Source of the DNA: Candidatus Paraburkholderia kirkii
GTDB lineage: Bacteria > Pseudomonadota > Gammaproteobacteria > Burkholderiales > Burkholderiaceae
Direction: 5' to 3'
Length of the DNA: 64,000 nt
NCBI GenBank assembly: GCA_001189345.1
Contig: LFKV01000010.1
Span: 228,718-292,717 of the forward strand
Below, in pieces: positions 9,865 to 19,849 of the stretch (its first letter is position 1; every line of letters starts with the position of its first letter). Under the pieces are notes generated by a model. The model was not told the origin of the DNA and made no database searches. It was given only the letters and a program-made list of their open reading frames with translations. A program made the position numbers and the translations under genes.

Positions 9865-11056
9865 ATCGTCTGTCGATCCTGAAATCCACTTCCGCCGCCC
9901 GCAGGCGGATTGCCTCGACCGGGTCGCGCGCGTCCAGCACGACGCAGTCCGCATGGCATCCCACGTCGAGGCCGTAGCCTTCCAGTCCGAGAATGCGCGC
10001 GGGTGTCGTCGTCACGGCTTCGAAGCACGCGCGCATCGCGTCCACGCCCGTCATCTGCGCGACGTGCAGGCCCATGTGCGCGACTTCCAGCATGTCGCCG
10101 GAGCCCAGGCTGTACCATGGGTCCATCACGCAATCGTGGCCGAACGCGACGTCGATCCCGGCCGCCATCAGTTCCGGCACGCGCGTCATGCCCCTGCGCT
10201 TCGGATACGTATCCGAGCGCCCTTGCAGCGTGATGTTGATGAGCGGGTTGGCGATCGCCGATACGCCCGCCTCGCGCATCAGCGGAATGAGCTTGCTGAC
10301 GTAGTAGTTGTCCATCGAGTGCATGGACGTGAGACGCGAGCCGGTCACGCGCCCGTGCAGTCCGAGCCGGTGCGTCTCGGCGGCGAGTGTTTCGATGTGG
10401 CGCGACATCGGATCGTCGGATTCGTCACAGTGCATGTCGACGCGCAAGCCCTGCTCCGCCGCGTATTCGCAAAGAAGCTTCACGGATGCCGCGCCGTCCG
10501 CCATCGTGCGCTCGAAGTGCGGAATGCCCCCGACGACGTCCACGCCCATCGAGATCGCGCGCTTCAGGTTCTCGAACGCCCCCGCGCAACGCAATACGCC
10601 GTCCTGCGGAAACGCGACGAGCTGCAGATCCAAATAGGGCTTCACGCGCCGCTTCACCTCGACGAGCGCTTCGACCGCGAGCAGCCGCAGCTCGCACACG
10701 TCGACGTGCGAGCGGATCGCGAGCAGCCCGCGCACGACCGCCCAGTCGCAATACTGCAGCGCGCGCTCGACGAGCGCCTCCTGCGTGAGCTCGGGCTTCA
10801 GCTCGCCCCACAGCGCGATGCCTTCGAGCAGCGTGCCCGACGCGTTCACGCGCGGCAGGCCGTAGGAGAGCGTCGCGTCCATGTGGAAATGCGCGTCGAC
10901 GAAAGGCGCGGTGATGAGCGCGCCGTTGGCATCGATTTCCTCGCGCGCGGCGGCGGAAAGATGCAGCTCGATCGCGGCGATGCGTCCCGCTTCCGTGCCG
11001 ATGTCGACGAGTTCGCGCGAGTCCGCGAGCGCCGCGCGGCGAATGATCAAATCCAT
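9863..11056 (-). CDS. codA: Cytosine deaminase-like amidohydrolase with a replaced active-site His
   Basis: 397 residues, full length and in frame. The protein resembles CodA, which converts cytosine to uracil: metal ligands HFHMD, DMHCDESDDP and FGHD, substrate segment LQLVAFPQDG, and NPLINITLQGR. In E. coli CodA the segment ASHTTAMHS carries the active-site His246 that assists proton transfer. The aligned segment here is GSRLTSMHS, with Arg at that position (CGT, one transition from CAT). The open frame may therefore encode an inactive or altered enzyme. Its stop overlaps the shared terminator. A related amidohydrolase specificity cannot be excluded. Confidence 0.85.
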   Translation of the reverse strand: MDLIIRRAALADSRELVDIGTEAGRIAAIELHLSAAAREEIDANGALITAPFVDAHFHMDATLSYGLPRVNASGTLLEGIALWGELKPELTQEALVERALQYCDWAVVRGLLAIRSHVDVCELRLLAVEALVEVKRRVKPYLDLQLVAFPQDGVLRCAGAFENLKRAISMGVDVVGGIPHFERTMADGAASVKLLCEYAAEQGLRVDMHCDESDDPMSRHIETLAAETHRLGLHGRVTGSRLTSMHSMDNYYVSKLIPLMREAGVSAIANPLINITLQGRSDTYPKRRGMTRVPELMAAGIDVAFGHDCVMDPWYSLGSGDMLEVAHMGLHVAQMTGVDAMRACFEAVTTTPARILGLEGYGLDVGCHADCVVLDARDPVEAIRLRAAEVDFRIDRR

Positions 11057-11136
11057 CTGCGAAACCTCCGGCGTGGGCTGTTCGTCCGATTGGTGCGTCG
11101 ATTGTATCGGGACAGAAATGCCTGCGGAGGCTCGTT

Positions 11137-11960
11137 TCAGCGCATGATGCGTTTTCTGCCGACGATCGCGAAGCTGAGCGGCAGCGCGCCGCGCGCCGCC
11201 GCGCGTTCCGGTTCGGCGGCGAGCGGATAGGCGCTGCCTTGACGCGTGAGTGGCTCATAGAGATCCGGCCGACGCGCAGCCAGCGCGCCGGCCGCTGCTC
11301 GCCTCGGCCAACGCCGGCTTCACCTGCGCGACGATCAGGCCGTCCTGCGTCGCCGAGTGACGCGCGAGCACGCGGCCGTCCGGGCCGACGATCATCGCCT
11401 CGTCGCGCGACGGATGGCTGTAGGCGATGTACAAATACCGTTGTCGGCGGCACGTCGGGCCGCAGCGCCGCTCATGGGCAGCAGTGCCGCGCCCATGAGC
11501 GCCGTCATCCGCACGTTCTCGACGACGTCGTTGTCGGCGCCGATCAGGATGCCGATGCGCACGCCGAACGGCGCATCGAACACCGTGAAGCGGTTGCCGC
11601 CGTGCAGCCCGCGATGCATCGCATGCAGCTTGCGATGGCGCACGCGCGTGCCGCCGCCCTGGAAGCAGACCGCATAGCTGTCGTGGAGCCTTCCGTCGTC
11701 GGCGCGCTCGATCCAGCCGACGCCCGCCGCAACGCCCGTGTCGTCGACGGCGGCGACTGCGTCGATCGAAGGTCCGCCGAACGGTTCGGCTTGCGTTTCG
11801 TCCTCCGGACCGCTGATGCACGACTGCGGAAACACGGCGGCCGCACGCCGCTTTTTGCGGCCTGCGAAAGCTTGCCGGCGATGAGAGCGCAATTGCCCGC
11901 GGCATCGCCGTGCCGCGATTCTGACGCAATGACGGTGATGCGAAACGAAGTAGCGTCCAA
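11137..11960 (-). pseudogene. Carbon-nitrogen hydrolase (nitrilase family), frameshifted and lacking its Cys
   Basis: Blocks of one nitrilase-type protein lie in different frames. FRITVIASESRHGDAAGNC starts after a TTG at 11960. A second frame gives VFPQSCISGPEDE, FTVFDAPFGVRIGILIG and NDVVENVRMTALMGAAL. A third gives YIAYSHPSRDEAMIVGPDG, and the tail RRPDLYEPLTRQGSAYPLA ends at 11137. The family has Cys after GxLI in this motif (LIC-x-D); here it reads LIGAD, so the nucleophile is Gly. Both the frame breaks and the lost nucleophile argue against function. It is divergent from the LysR pseudogene, probably its former regulator. Confidence 0.8.
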
Positions 11961-12031
11961 GCGAGGCTCCGGACAAACGAGTAGACGGCCTCATTGAACC
12001 GCTCGCGCATCGATAAGTAAAATGAATGTTT

Positions 12032-12046
12032 CGATCGATTCGATCG
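12032..12046. promoter_or_regulatory. 15 bp palindrome upstream of the LysR gene
   Basis: CGATCGA-T-TCGATCG is perfectly symmetric and lies 22 bp before the LysR ATG, between the LysR and nitrilase genes. A LysR-type regulator commonly binds such a divergent intergenic site, so this is a candidate autoregulatory operator of a now broken pair. Confidence 0.35.
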
Positions 12047-12067
12047 CCGATTGGAATCGAACGCCAT

Positions 12068-12954
12068 ATGGAACTGAGGCTCCTGCGCACCTTCCTCGCG
12101 ATCGCGGACCTGCGTCATTTCGGCCGCGCGGCGCCGCATTGCACCTGAGCCAGCCCGCGCTCAGCAAGCAGATCGCGGCGCTGGAAGCGAGCCTCGGCAC
12201 GCGGCTTTTCGAGCGCGGCCGCCATGGGGCCGATCTGACGACGTTCGGCGCGAGCTTCCTTGCGGATGCGCAAATGCTCGTGCGTGACGCCGACGCCGTG
12301 CTCGCCCGCGCGCGCGACGCGGCGAGCGGCGCGCGCGGATTCCTGCGCGTGGGCCTGTGCCTGTCGACGCTCACGCACGTGCCGAAGCTCATCGCCGAGT
12401 TCGGCGCGCTCCATCCGGGCGTGAGCATCACACTGCACGATCTTTCCTCGCACGAGCAAACGCGCCGCCTTCTCGCGGGCAAGCTCGACGCGGGATTCAT
12501 GCGCATGCCCGCCGGCCCCGGGCTCGCGGGCTTCACCGTGCTCGACGAAACGCTCGCGCTGGCCGTGCCCGAGCACGCGCGCCATACGCGCCTGCCGGCG
12601 AACCTGGACGAGCTGAACGAGCCGGGATTCATCGCGCTGTCGCGAACGCGCGGGCCGGGCCTGGCCGCGCAGATCGACCGCTGGTGCGCCGAGCACGGCT
12701 TCGTACCGCGCGTGATTCAGGAGGCGGACGACATCCAGTCCGTGCTCGCGTCGGTGGCGGGCGACGTGGGCGCGGCGTTCCTGCCGTCGCGCGCGCAGTA
12801 TCTGTTGCGAGATGCCCGCGTGCTGACTCTGCGCGACAGGTCCACGCGATGGCGCGTCGGCCTCGCATGGGAAGACGAACGCGATGATGCGGTCACGCGC
12901 CGCTTCGTCGCGTTCATGAAGGCGCTGCAGGGGCGCGCTACGCTCGACGATTGA
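12068..12954 (+). pseudogene. LysR-family regulator, one early frameshift
   Basis: The ATG at 12068 opens MELRLLRTFLAIADLRHFGR, the start of a LysR helix-turn-helix. A one-base loss near 12130 ends this frame at TGA, and the protein continues in the next frame as LHLSQPALSKQIAALEASLG. The substrate-binding domain (FLRVGLCLSTLTHVPKLIAE to the end, about 270 residues) is undamaged. One indel therefore splits the DNA-binding helix itself, and no functional repressor or activator is expected. The last 17 bp overlap the convergent acetyltransferase gene. Confidence 0.85.
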
Positions 12955-13504
12955 GCTTCGAGCGCAGCATCGCCTTGATGCCGGGCCATTCGTCGTCGAT
13001 AATCGAAAAGCGCACCGAATTGCGCTTGCGGCCATCGGGCACGATGCGTTCGTGCCGCACGATGCCCTCCTGTTTCGCGCCGATGCCGAGTATCGCGGCG
13101 CGCGACTTCCCGTTGAGCTCGTCGGTGATGAACTGCACGCGCACGCAATGCATGGTTTCGAACGCGTGGGCGAGCGGCAGGAATTTCGCTTCCGCGTTGC
13201 ATCCCGTGCGCTGCGCCGATGCCGCGAGCCACGTATGGCCGATCTCGAGCTTCCGGTTCACGCGATCGATCTTCCAGAAGCGCGTGCTGCCGACCACCCG
13301 CCCGTCATGCCGCCGCACGATCACGAATGGCATGACGGTGCCCGCCTCGCGGCCCGCGAGCGCCGTGTCGACGTAGCGGTCGATGGTGTCCTCGCTCGGC
13401 ACGACCGTCACGCTGAGATTCCAGAGCGCGCCGGCGGCGGCGTCGAGCAAGGCGGCGCGGTCCGCGCGTTGCAGCGGGCGAAGCTGCACGCGTTCGCCCA
13501 TCAA
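12938..13504 (-). CDS. GNAT family N-acetyltransferase (RimJ/RimL-like)
   Basis: 188 residues, in frame. It begins GERVQLRPLQRADRAALLDA and contains STRFWKIDRVNRKLEIGHTW and a CoA-site region with AEAKFLPLAHAFE and NGKSRAAILGIGAKQEGI, the usual layout of RimJ/RimL-type acetyltransferases acting on protein N-termini or small molecules. The substrate is unknown. It overlaps the LysR 3' end by 17 bp and sits where kdpE would be expected downstream of kdpD. No damage is visible. Confidence 0.88.
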   Translation of the reverse strand: MMGERVQLRPLQRADRAALLDAAAGALWNLSVTVVPSEDTIDRYVDTALAGREAGTVMPFVIVRRHDGRVVGSTRFWKIDRVNRKLEIGHTWLAASAQRTGCNAEAKFLPLAHAFETMHCVRVQFITDELNGKSRAAILGIGAKQEGIVRHERIVPDGRKRNSVRFSIIDDEWPGIKAMLRSKLNRRA

Positions 13505-13613
13505 TGTCGGCTGAGGGTTCGCTCATCGATCGGGTTCGAGGTTCTGACGTGAGCGGACATCATAAGGCGCGACGCTGTCGCGCGCTGGCGAGCCGGCGTC
13601 CGGCACGCCGGTT

Positions 13614-15850
13614 TCACGCTTCGCCCGCTCCCAGCGCCGCCCTCGATTCGACTTCCTCGTCGGGCGGCACATCCTCCGGCGGCGCCTCGTCGGCGGGCAG
13701 CGAGAACCAGAAGCGCGCACCGAGCACGCGGCCGCTCGCGTCCATGCGATTCTCGACGCCGATCTTCCTGCCGTGCGCCTCGACGATCGCGCGGCAGATC
13801 GCGAGGCCGAGCCCGATGCCCGGTTGCGCGGATTCCTTCTCGCCGCGCGTGAACTTGTCGAAGAGGCGGCTCTGCATGCCGGACGGCACGCCCGGACCTT
13901 CATCGTCGATGCATACGCGCACGAAGCGGGCGTCGCCGTCGCGCTCCAGCGCCGCGCCGATCCGGATCGGCGTGCCCGGCGGCGTGTACTTCGCGGCATT
14001 CTCCAGCAGGTTGGCGAAGAGACGCTCCATCAGCACGGCGTCGAGCTGGAGCAACGGCAGATTCGCCGGCACGCGCACCTGCACGGGCCGGCCTTCGAGC
14101 ACGCGGCGCGATGCGGCGAGCGCGGCGCCGACGGTTTCCTCGAGCATCGACCACTGAGACGGTTCAGACGGATCGAGCCCGCCTGCAGGCGCGCCATGTC
14201 GAGCAGATTGGTCACGAGCCCGCTCATGCGCAGCGCTTCCTCGTGAATCGCGTGAACGAGCTCCTGCGACGCACCCGTATCGCCGCCCGCCTCGCGCGCC
14301 TGCTCCTCCAGCACCGAAGCGAAGCCGACGCTCGACGTGAGCGGCGTGCGCAGATCGTGCGAAATCGCGGACAGGAGTGAGTTGCGCAGGCGCTCCGACT
14401 CCATGTTGACGAGCGCGTCCTGCGCGATCTCGACGTAATGCACGCGCTCCAGCGCGAGCGCGAGCGCGATCTGCGCTGCGAACGTCTCGATCATGCGGCG
14501 CTGCTCGGGCACCGCGAGCTCGGCTTCGCGCCCGGTCACGAGCGCGAGCACGCCGCGCGCACGCATCGGCGCCTTCAGCGGCAGATAGAGGGCCTGGCTC
14601 GCGGGCAAGGTCTCCGTGCCGCGCCCCGCGGGCTTCTGCTGGTCGTAGACCCATTGCGCGATGTCGAGATCGAGTTGCCCGGCATCGAGCGTCGTGTCCG
14701 GATTCGGCTCGCCGACTTTCTGGCGCACCTTTTCGGCGGCATCGGGAAGGAGAATCGCGACCTTCGCCTGAAAGACCTCGGCGACGTGCCGCGTGCCGAT
14801 CTCGATGATCTGCTCGGTCATCAACGCGGCGGCGAGCTCCTTGGTCATCGCGACATGGCGCCGGTGCGGCGTTCGCGCTGCGAGGTGATGCGCGCCTCGC
14901 GCCGCAGGCTCGAGGTCAGATGGCTGATGGTGAGCGAGGTCAGGAGCATCACGATGAAGGTCAGCAGATATTGCGTATCCGCCACCGAGAACGAGAGCTC
15001 CGGCGGCACGAAGAAGAAATCGAACGCGGCGACCGAGAGAAACGACAGCATCACGCCCGGCCCGCGTCCGAGGCGCACCGCCGCGAAGATCACGCCGAGC
15101 AGGTAGAGCATCACGAGATTCGTGATGGCGAACTGGCGCGCGGCCAGCATATCGGCGACGAGCGTGATGCCCGCGCCGAGGGCGAGTTCGCGCAGCGCGA
15201 TGAGATTGCCTTTGCGGAAGAAGTTGCGTACTGTGTGCTCGGCCTGCTGCGGCAGATAGACCTTGCCTTCGCGCAGGCGGTCGAGCAGTTCTTCGGGTGG
15301 CAGATTGACGAGCGTGACTTCATCGGCGAGATCGAACACGCGGTTGGGCACGGTTTCCCAGACGCGAATGCTGGTGATGCGGCCGACGATGTCGTTGAGG
15401 CTCTCGAGATGCTGGACGTTGACGGTCGTATAGACGTCGATGCCTGCGTCGAGCAGTTCCTGCACGTCCTGCCAGCGTTTCATGTGGCGCGAGCCCTGGA
15501 CGTTGGAATGCGCGAGCTCGTCGACGAGGATCAGTTGCGGCTTTCTGGCGAGGGCGGCGTCGGGGTCGAATTCGGCGAGCAGGCGGCTGCGGTATTCGAT
15601 GCGCGCGCGCGGGCGGCAGGATTTCGAGCCCTTCGAGCAGCGCTAGCGTTTCCTTGCGGCCATGCGTTTCGACCACGCCTACGACGACTTCCACGCCCTC
15701 GTCGCGACGGCGGCGCGCGGCCTGCAGCATCGCGAAGGTTTTGCCGACGCCAGCGGAGGCGCCGAAGAAGATTTTCAGCGTGCCACGCTGGCGTTTTTCT
15801 TCTTCGCGATGCAGCTTGTCGAGGAGTTCGTCGGGGATTGGGCGAGGCAT
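13614..15850 (-). pseudogene. kdpD: KdpD potassium/osmotic sensor kinase, three frameshifts
   Basis: The N-terminus MPRPIPDELLDKLHREEEKR and P-loop GASAGVGKTFAML start in one frame, broken near 15610. The next frame (from about 15483) gives the KdpD input domain and the four-helix DUF4118 membrane block (LLTSLTISHLTSSLRREARI). It ends near 14850, where the kinase part MTKELAAALMTEQIIEIG begins in another frame with the H box SAISHDLRTPLTSS. A third break near 14165 precedes the ATPase part (NLLENAAKYTPPGTP, DDEGPGVP, GIGLGLAICRAIVEAHG). All domains are present, but no single reading covers them. KdpD normally phosphorylates KdpE to induce kdp; no kdpE follows. Confidence 0.93.
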
Positions 15851-15902
15851 CGTTGATTTTTTTGCTGGCGCGATGGGGTGTTGTTTGTTTGCTTGCTTGT
15901 TT

Positions 15903-16006
15903 GGGCTTCTATGGAATCCTGTTTTCTTAGTGGTCTATTGGCACTGCCCCTGTGCGGGGCGGCAGTGCCAATAGATCACTAAGAAAACAGGATTCCATAG
16001 AAGCCC
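15903..16006. repeat. Long inverted repeat (46 bp arms) between kdpC and kdpD
   Basis: Positions 15903-15948 and 15961-16006 are reverse complements with a single mismatch, around a 12 nt loop (15949-15960) that itself contains CCTGTGCGGGG. Transcribed, it would form a very stable hairpin between kdpC and kdpD. A related single-armed copy lies at 48961-49040 (shared CACTAAGAAA and the CCCC-TGTGCGGGG core). It is probably a member of a dispersed intergenic palindromic repeat family rather than a terminator, since no T run follows. Confidence 0.85.
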
Positions 16007-16120
16007 AGGCAAACGAATCAACCAACCCATCACGGCGCAGCCTTCCCACCAGCATCCAACGCAAGATTCAATTTAAGCACATTCACCCTAGGCTCTCCGA
16101 GCACGCCAAACTGCCGCCTA

Positions 16121-17234
16121 TTCCATTGCGTCATTGAATTGGCACTGGTCGAATCCGGCGCGAAGGATCGTCATATTTCCACTTGATCGGTTTCGGGTTC
16201 TTGTTGTGTTCGCGGATGTATCGGCATCAGTTTGCGATCCCAATCCTTCACCGAAGTGAAGATGCCGCGAGCGATCACTTCACGCTGAATGCGCGAGAAC
16301 CAGTTCTCCACCTGGTTGAGCCACGACGAGTAGGTCGGCGTGAAGTGCAGGTGCACGTTGCGCTGCGCATCAAGGACGTCGGCAACCCGCTGCGTCTTAT
16401 GGCTGCTGACGTTGTCGCAGATCGCGTGGATTTCCCGGCGTTTGGGCTGGCTGGCGACGACGTCGGTCAGGAAGGCCACGAACTGCTCGCTGGTGTGGCG
16501 CGCCACCGTCTTGCCCAGCACCTCGCCGGTGGCAGTATTGAACGCCGCGAACAGGCTGAGCGTGCCGTTGCGCTTGTACTCGAAGCCGTGACTCTCGGCG
16601 CGCCCGGGCGACAGCGGCAGCATACGGTCCTTGCGATCGAGTGCCTGGATCGCGGTCTTCTCGTCCACGCAGAACACCGCTGCGTGCGCCGGCGGGTTCA
16701 GGTACAGCCCGATCACGTCGGCTGCCTTGGTCTCGAAGTCCGGGTCGTTGGAGACCATGTGCCGCTCCAACTGCTGCGGCTTGATGCCGTGCTTGCGCCA
16801 GATGCGCTGCACGGCCGAGACCGATACGTCGCCGAGTTCTGCTGCGAGCTTGTAGCTACTCCAGTGTGTCGAACCGTCGGCGGGTTTGTGCTTGAGGGTG
16901 CACTTGAGCACCCGCGCTTCCAGTTTGGCCGGTGGCTGCGTAGGCGCCCGCCCGCGGTGCCGGGCGTACATGCCGGCTAGTCGCTCGCTGAGGAAGCGCC
17001 CCGACCAGCGTGCGATGAAGCGCGAATCGCAACCCAGTGTGCGCATGATACTGTCGCGCGATTCGCCGTCCTCGAGCATCAGGATCAACTTTGCGCGTCG
17101 CACGTCCGCCGCACGCACCGTTCGGCTGCGCGCCGCCGACAACAGTTGCTCACGTTCGATATCTGTCAGGTTCATTTTGACCCATGACCTGTATCTGAAC
17201 ACAGACAGGGTACTAATTCAATAACGCAATGGAC
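16121..17234 (-). mobile_element. IS630-family insertion sequence, copy 1 (in kdpC)
   Basis: 1114 bp between two TA dinucleotides (16119-16120 and 17235-17236), the classic IS630/Tc1 target duplication. Imperfect terminal repeats of about 28 bp share the core TTGCGT-ATTGAATT-G-ACC. The end next to the transposase start differs from copies 2 and 3: GTCCATTGCG here against TTGCACTGCG there. Inserted within kdpC, opposite in orientation to the other two copies. Confidence 0.95.
16171..17202 (-). CDS. IS630 transposase, copy 1
   Basis: 343 residues as read; the start is probably the internal MNLTDIEREQ. DDE residues are visible: FCVDEKTAIQALDR, CDNVSSHK and WLNQVENWFSRIQRE, after an N-terminal helix-turn-helix region (DSIMRTLGCDSRFIARW). 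It reads VLDAQRN where copies 2 and 3 read FLDAQRN, a single base difference. The last about 20 codons run in the wrong frame: after DRKLM one extra base turns the family-like tail ([18 protein letters not shown]) into PIHPRTQQEPE. The same slip is in all three copies. Confidence 0.93.
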   Translation of the reverse strand: MFRYRSWVKMNLTDIEREQLLSAARSRTVRAADVRRAKLILMLEDGESRDSIMRTLGCDSRFIARWSGRFLSERLAGMYARHRGRAPTQPPAKLEARVLKCTLKHKPADGSTHWSSYKLAAELGDVSVSAVQRIWRKHGIKPQQLERHMVSNDPDFETKAADVIGLYLNPPAHAAVFCVDEKTAIQALDRKDRMLPLSPGRAESHGFEYKRNGTLSLFAAFNTATGEVLGKTVARHTSEQFVAFLTDVVASQPKRREIHAICDNVSSHKTQRVADVLDAQRNVHLHFTPTYSSWLNQVENWFSRIQREVIARGIFTSVKDWDRKLMPIHPRTQQEPETDQVEI

Positions 17235-17759
17235 TAGTCGTCGCCCTCGCGACAAGCTCCTCGACCTGCGAAGTCGACAACCCTCTTGCCTTCGCAACCT
17301 GCGCCACCTGATAAGCCGCCGCCGCGGGGCTGATATCCGGATCAAGTCCGCTCCCCAACGAAGTCACGAGATCAACCGGCACCACCGCGTCATTCCCCCG
17401 ATCAGCGTCATGCAACGCGGCGATCCGCCCCTTGACCTCATCCGCGAGAGCAGGATTCGTCGGCCCGAGATTGGAGCCGCTCGAACTGCCCGCGTTATAC
17501 GGATTCGGCGTCGTCGCCGACAAACGCCCCCAGAAATACCCCGGCGCGTCGAACTGTGCTGGCCGATGATCCCGGAGCCGATCACCCTGCCATCGTGCTC
17601 GATCAGACTGCCGTTCGCCTGGTGCGAAAACGCCGCCTGCCCGAGCGCCGTGACCACCGCAGGATAAACCACGCCCGTCGCCACCGTCAGCGCGACGAAC
17701 AGCACCAGCATGGGACGCAATAAATTCTTCATGATGTACGTACCTCGGAAAAAATGCGA

Positions 17760-19830
17760 TCAGCTCCAGCCCAGCGCCGTGATCGTCATGTCGATCAGCT
17801 TGATGAACGGAAACGGCAGCACGATCCCGCCCAGCCCATAGATCAGCAGATTTTGCCGCAACAACGAAGCCGCGCCCAGCACGCAATACTTCACCCCCTT
17901 CAGCGCCAGCGGAATCAGAAACACGATGATCAGCGCGTTGAAGATCACACCGCCGACAGAATCGCCGACGACGGCGACGCGAGATGCATCATGTCCAGCA
18001 CGCGTAACTGCGGATAGGTCGTCGCGAACGCAGCGGGAATGATCGCGAAGTACTTGGCGACGTCGTTGGCGATCGAAAAAGTCGTGAGCGAGCCGCGCGT
18101 CATCAGCATCTGCTTGCCGATCTCCACGATCTCGATCAGCTTCGTCGGGTTCGAGTCCAGATCAACCATGTTACCCGCTTCCTTCGCCGCCTGCGTGCCC
18201 GTGTTCATCGCCACCGCAACGTCCGCCTGCGCGAGCGCCGGCGCATCGTTGGTGCCGTCGCCCGTCATCGCGACGAGACGTCCCTGCGCCTGATGCTCGC
18301 GAATCGTCGTGAGCTTGGCCTCGGGCGTCGCCTCCGCGAGAAAGTCGTCCACGCCCGCCCGCCGCGATCGCCGCGGCCGTCAGGCGGTTGTCGCCCGTCA
18401 CCATCACCGTCTTGATGCCCACCTTGCGCAGCTCCGCGAAATGCTCGCGTATGCCGCCCTTCACGATGTCCTTCAGCTCGATCACGCCCAGCGCGCGGGC
18501 CTTTCCGCCGACGCTTTCCGCAACGACCAGCGGCGTGCTGCCGCGACGCACGATGTCATCGACCGCGTTCTGCACTTTCTGCGGGAAACGCCCGCCGCGC
18601 TCCTCGATATACTTCTTCACCGCATCGGCCGCGCCCTTGCGGATTTCGCGATCCGACAGATCGACACCGCTCATGCGCGACTGCGCCGAGAACGCGAGGA
18701 AGGTTGCATGCAGCGTCGCCATGTCGCGCTCGCGGATGTTGAAGCGCTGCTTCGCCAGCACGACGATGCTGCGCCCCTCCGGCGTCTCGTCCGCGAGCTG
18801 CGCCGCATCCGCGAGATCGCGCTCGTCGATGCCCGGCGCGGCGCTGAACGACGACGCCTGGCGATTGCCCAGCGTGATCGTGCCGGTCTTGTCGAGCAGG
18901 AGCACGTCGACGTCCCCCGCGGCTTCGACCGCGCGGCCGGAGGTCGCGATGACGTTCGCCTGCATCATGCGGCTCATGCCCGCCACGCCGATCGCGGAAA
19001 GCAGGCCACCGATGGTCGTCGGGATCAGGCAGACGAGCAGTGCCACGAGCGCGGTGATCGTCACGACATGCCCGGCTTTGGCCGCTTCCACGGAGAACAT
19101 CGAGAACGGCAGCAGCGTCGCCGTCGCGAAGAGCAGCACGAGCGTCAACGCGACGAGCAGAATCGTCAGCGCGATCTCATTTGGTGTCTTCTGACGCTTC
19201 GCGCCCTCGACCATCGCGATCATGCGGTCGAGAAAGGCCTCGCCCGGATTCACGCTCACGCGCACCACGATCCAGTCCGACAGCACGCGCGTGCCGCCCG
19301 TCACCGATGAGAAGTCGCCGCCCGACTCGCGGATCACAGGCGTGGATTCGCCCGTGATCGCGGACTCGTCGACCGAGGCGACGCCTTCGATCACTTCGCC
19401 GTCGGCGGGAATCACGTCGCCGGCTTCGACGAGCACGATATCGTCACGGCGCAGATCGGTGGACGTCATGATGCGGATCGGCGACTTCGGATGCGGCTCG
19501 TTGAGCTTCTTGGCCATCACGTTGTGCTTCGCCTGGCGCAATGACGCCGCCTGCGCCTTCGAGCGCCCTTCCGCGAGCGCCCCGCGAAGTTCGCGAACAG
19601 CACCGTGAACCACAGCCACAGCGCGATCGCGAGAATGAAGCCCGCGGGCGCCTCCGCCTGGCTGGCGAGCGCGGTGATCCACAGCACCGTCGTCAGAATG
19701 CTGCCGACGTAGACGCAGAACATCACCGGATTGCGCAGCTGCGTGCGCGGCGCGAGCTTCCTGAACGCATCGACGATCGCGGGCCTGACGAGCGCGGGAT
19801 CGAACATCGAGCGTGCCGCCGTGCACGCCT
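17760..19830 (-). pseudogene. kdpB: KdpB potassium-transporting ATPase subunit, three frameshifts
   Basis: KdpB is the P-type ATPase subunit of the Kdp pump. The first block [20 protein letters not shown] begins around 19830 with no clear start codon, because the original N-terminus was lost with the kdpA end. Frame breaks lie near 19575, 18355 and 17948. The long middle block holds the phosphorylation motif DKTGTIT and ITGESTP; the third has [20 protein letters not shown]. The last, [20 protein letters not shown], ends at 17760, 28 bp before kdpC. All signature motifs survive, so decay is recent, but no pump can be made. Confidence 0.93.
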
Positions 19831-19849
19831 GCCCGAGATTCTCCGGGGG

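Larger units (their letters stand above)
16030..17732 (-). pseudogene. kdpC: KdpC, frameshifted and split by IS630
   Basis: KdpC is the small membrane subunit of the KdpFABC potassium pump. The N-terminal part [20 protein letters not shown] carries its single membrane helix. The frame slips near 17557 before [20 protein letters not shown]. The reading continues to [12 protein letters not shown] at 17237, where an IS630 copy is inserted at a TA. On the far side the C-terminus resumes as [14 protein letters not shown] and [12 protein letters not shown], stopping at 16030. Removing the IS and one TA restores the C-terminal frame, so the insertion was clean. Two independent lesions inactivate the gene. 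Confidence 0.93.

Noticed and set aside
15903..16006. Large hairpin as CRISPR unit, riboswitch or attenuator
   Set aside because: Single inverted pair, no spacer array, no aptamer-like conserved core, no T run. A dispersed palindrome explains it better.
16183..16980. 265-codon frame opposite each IS630 transposase
   Set aside because: Appears in all copies only because the IS is repeated; no start signal or recognisable domain.
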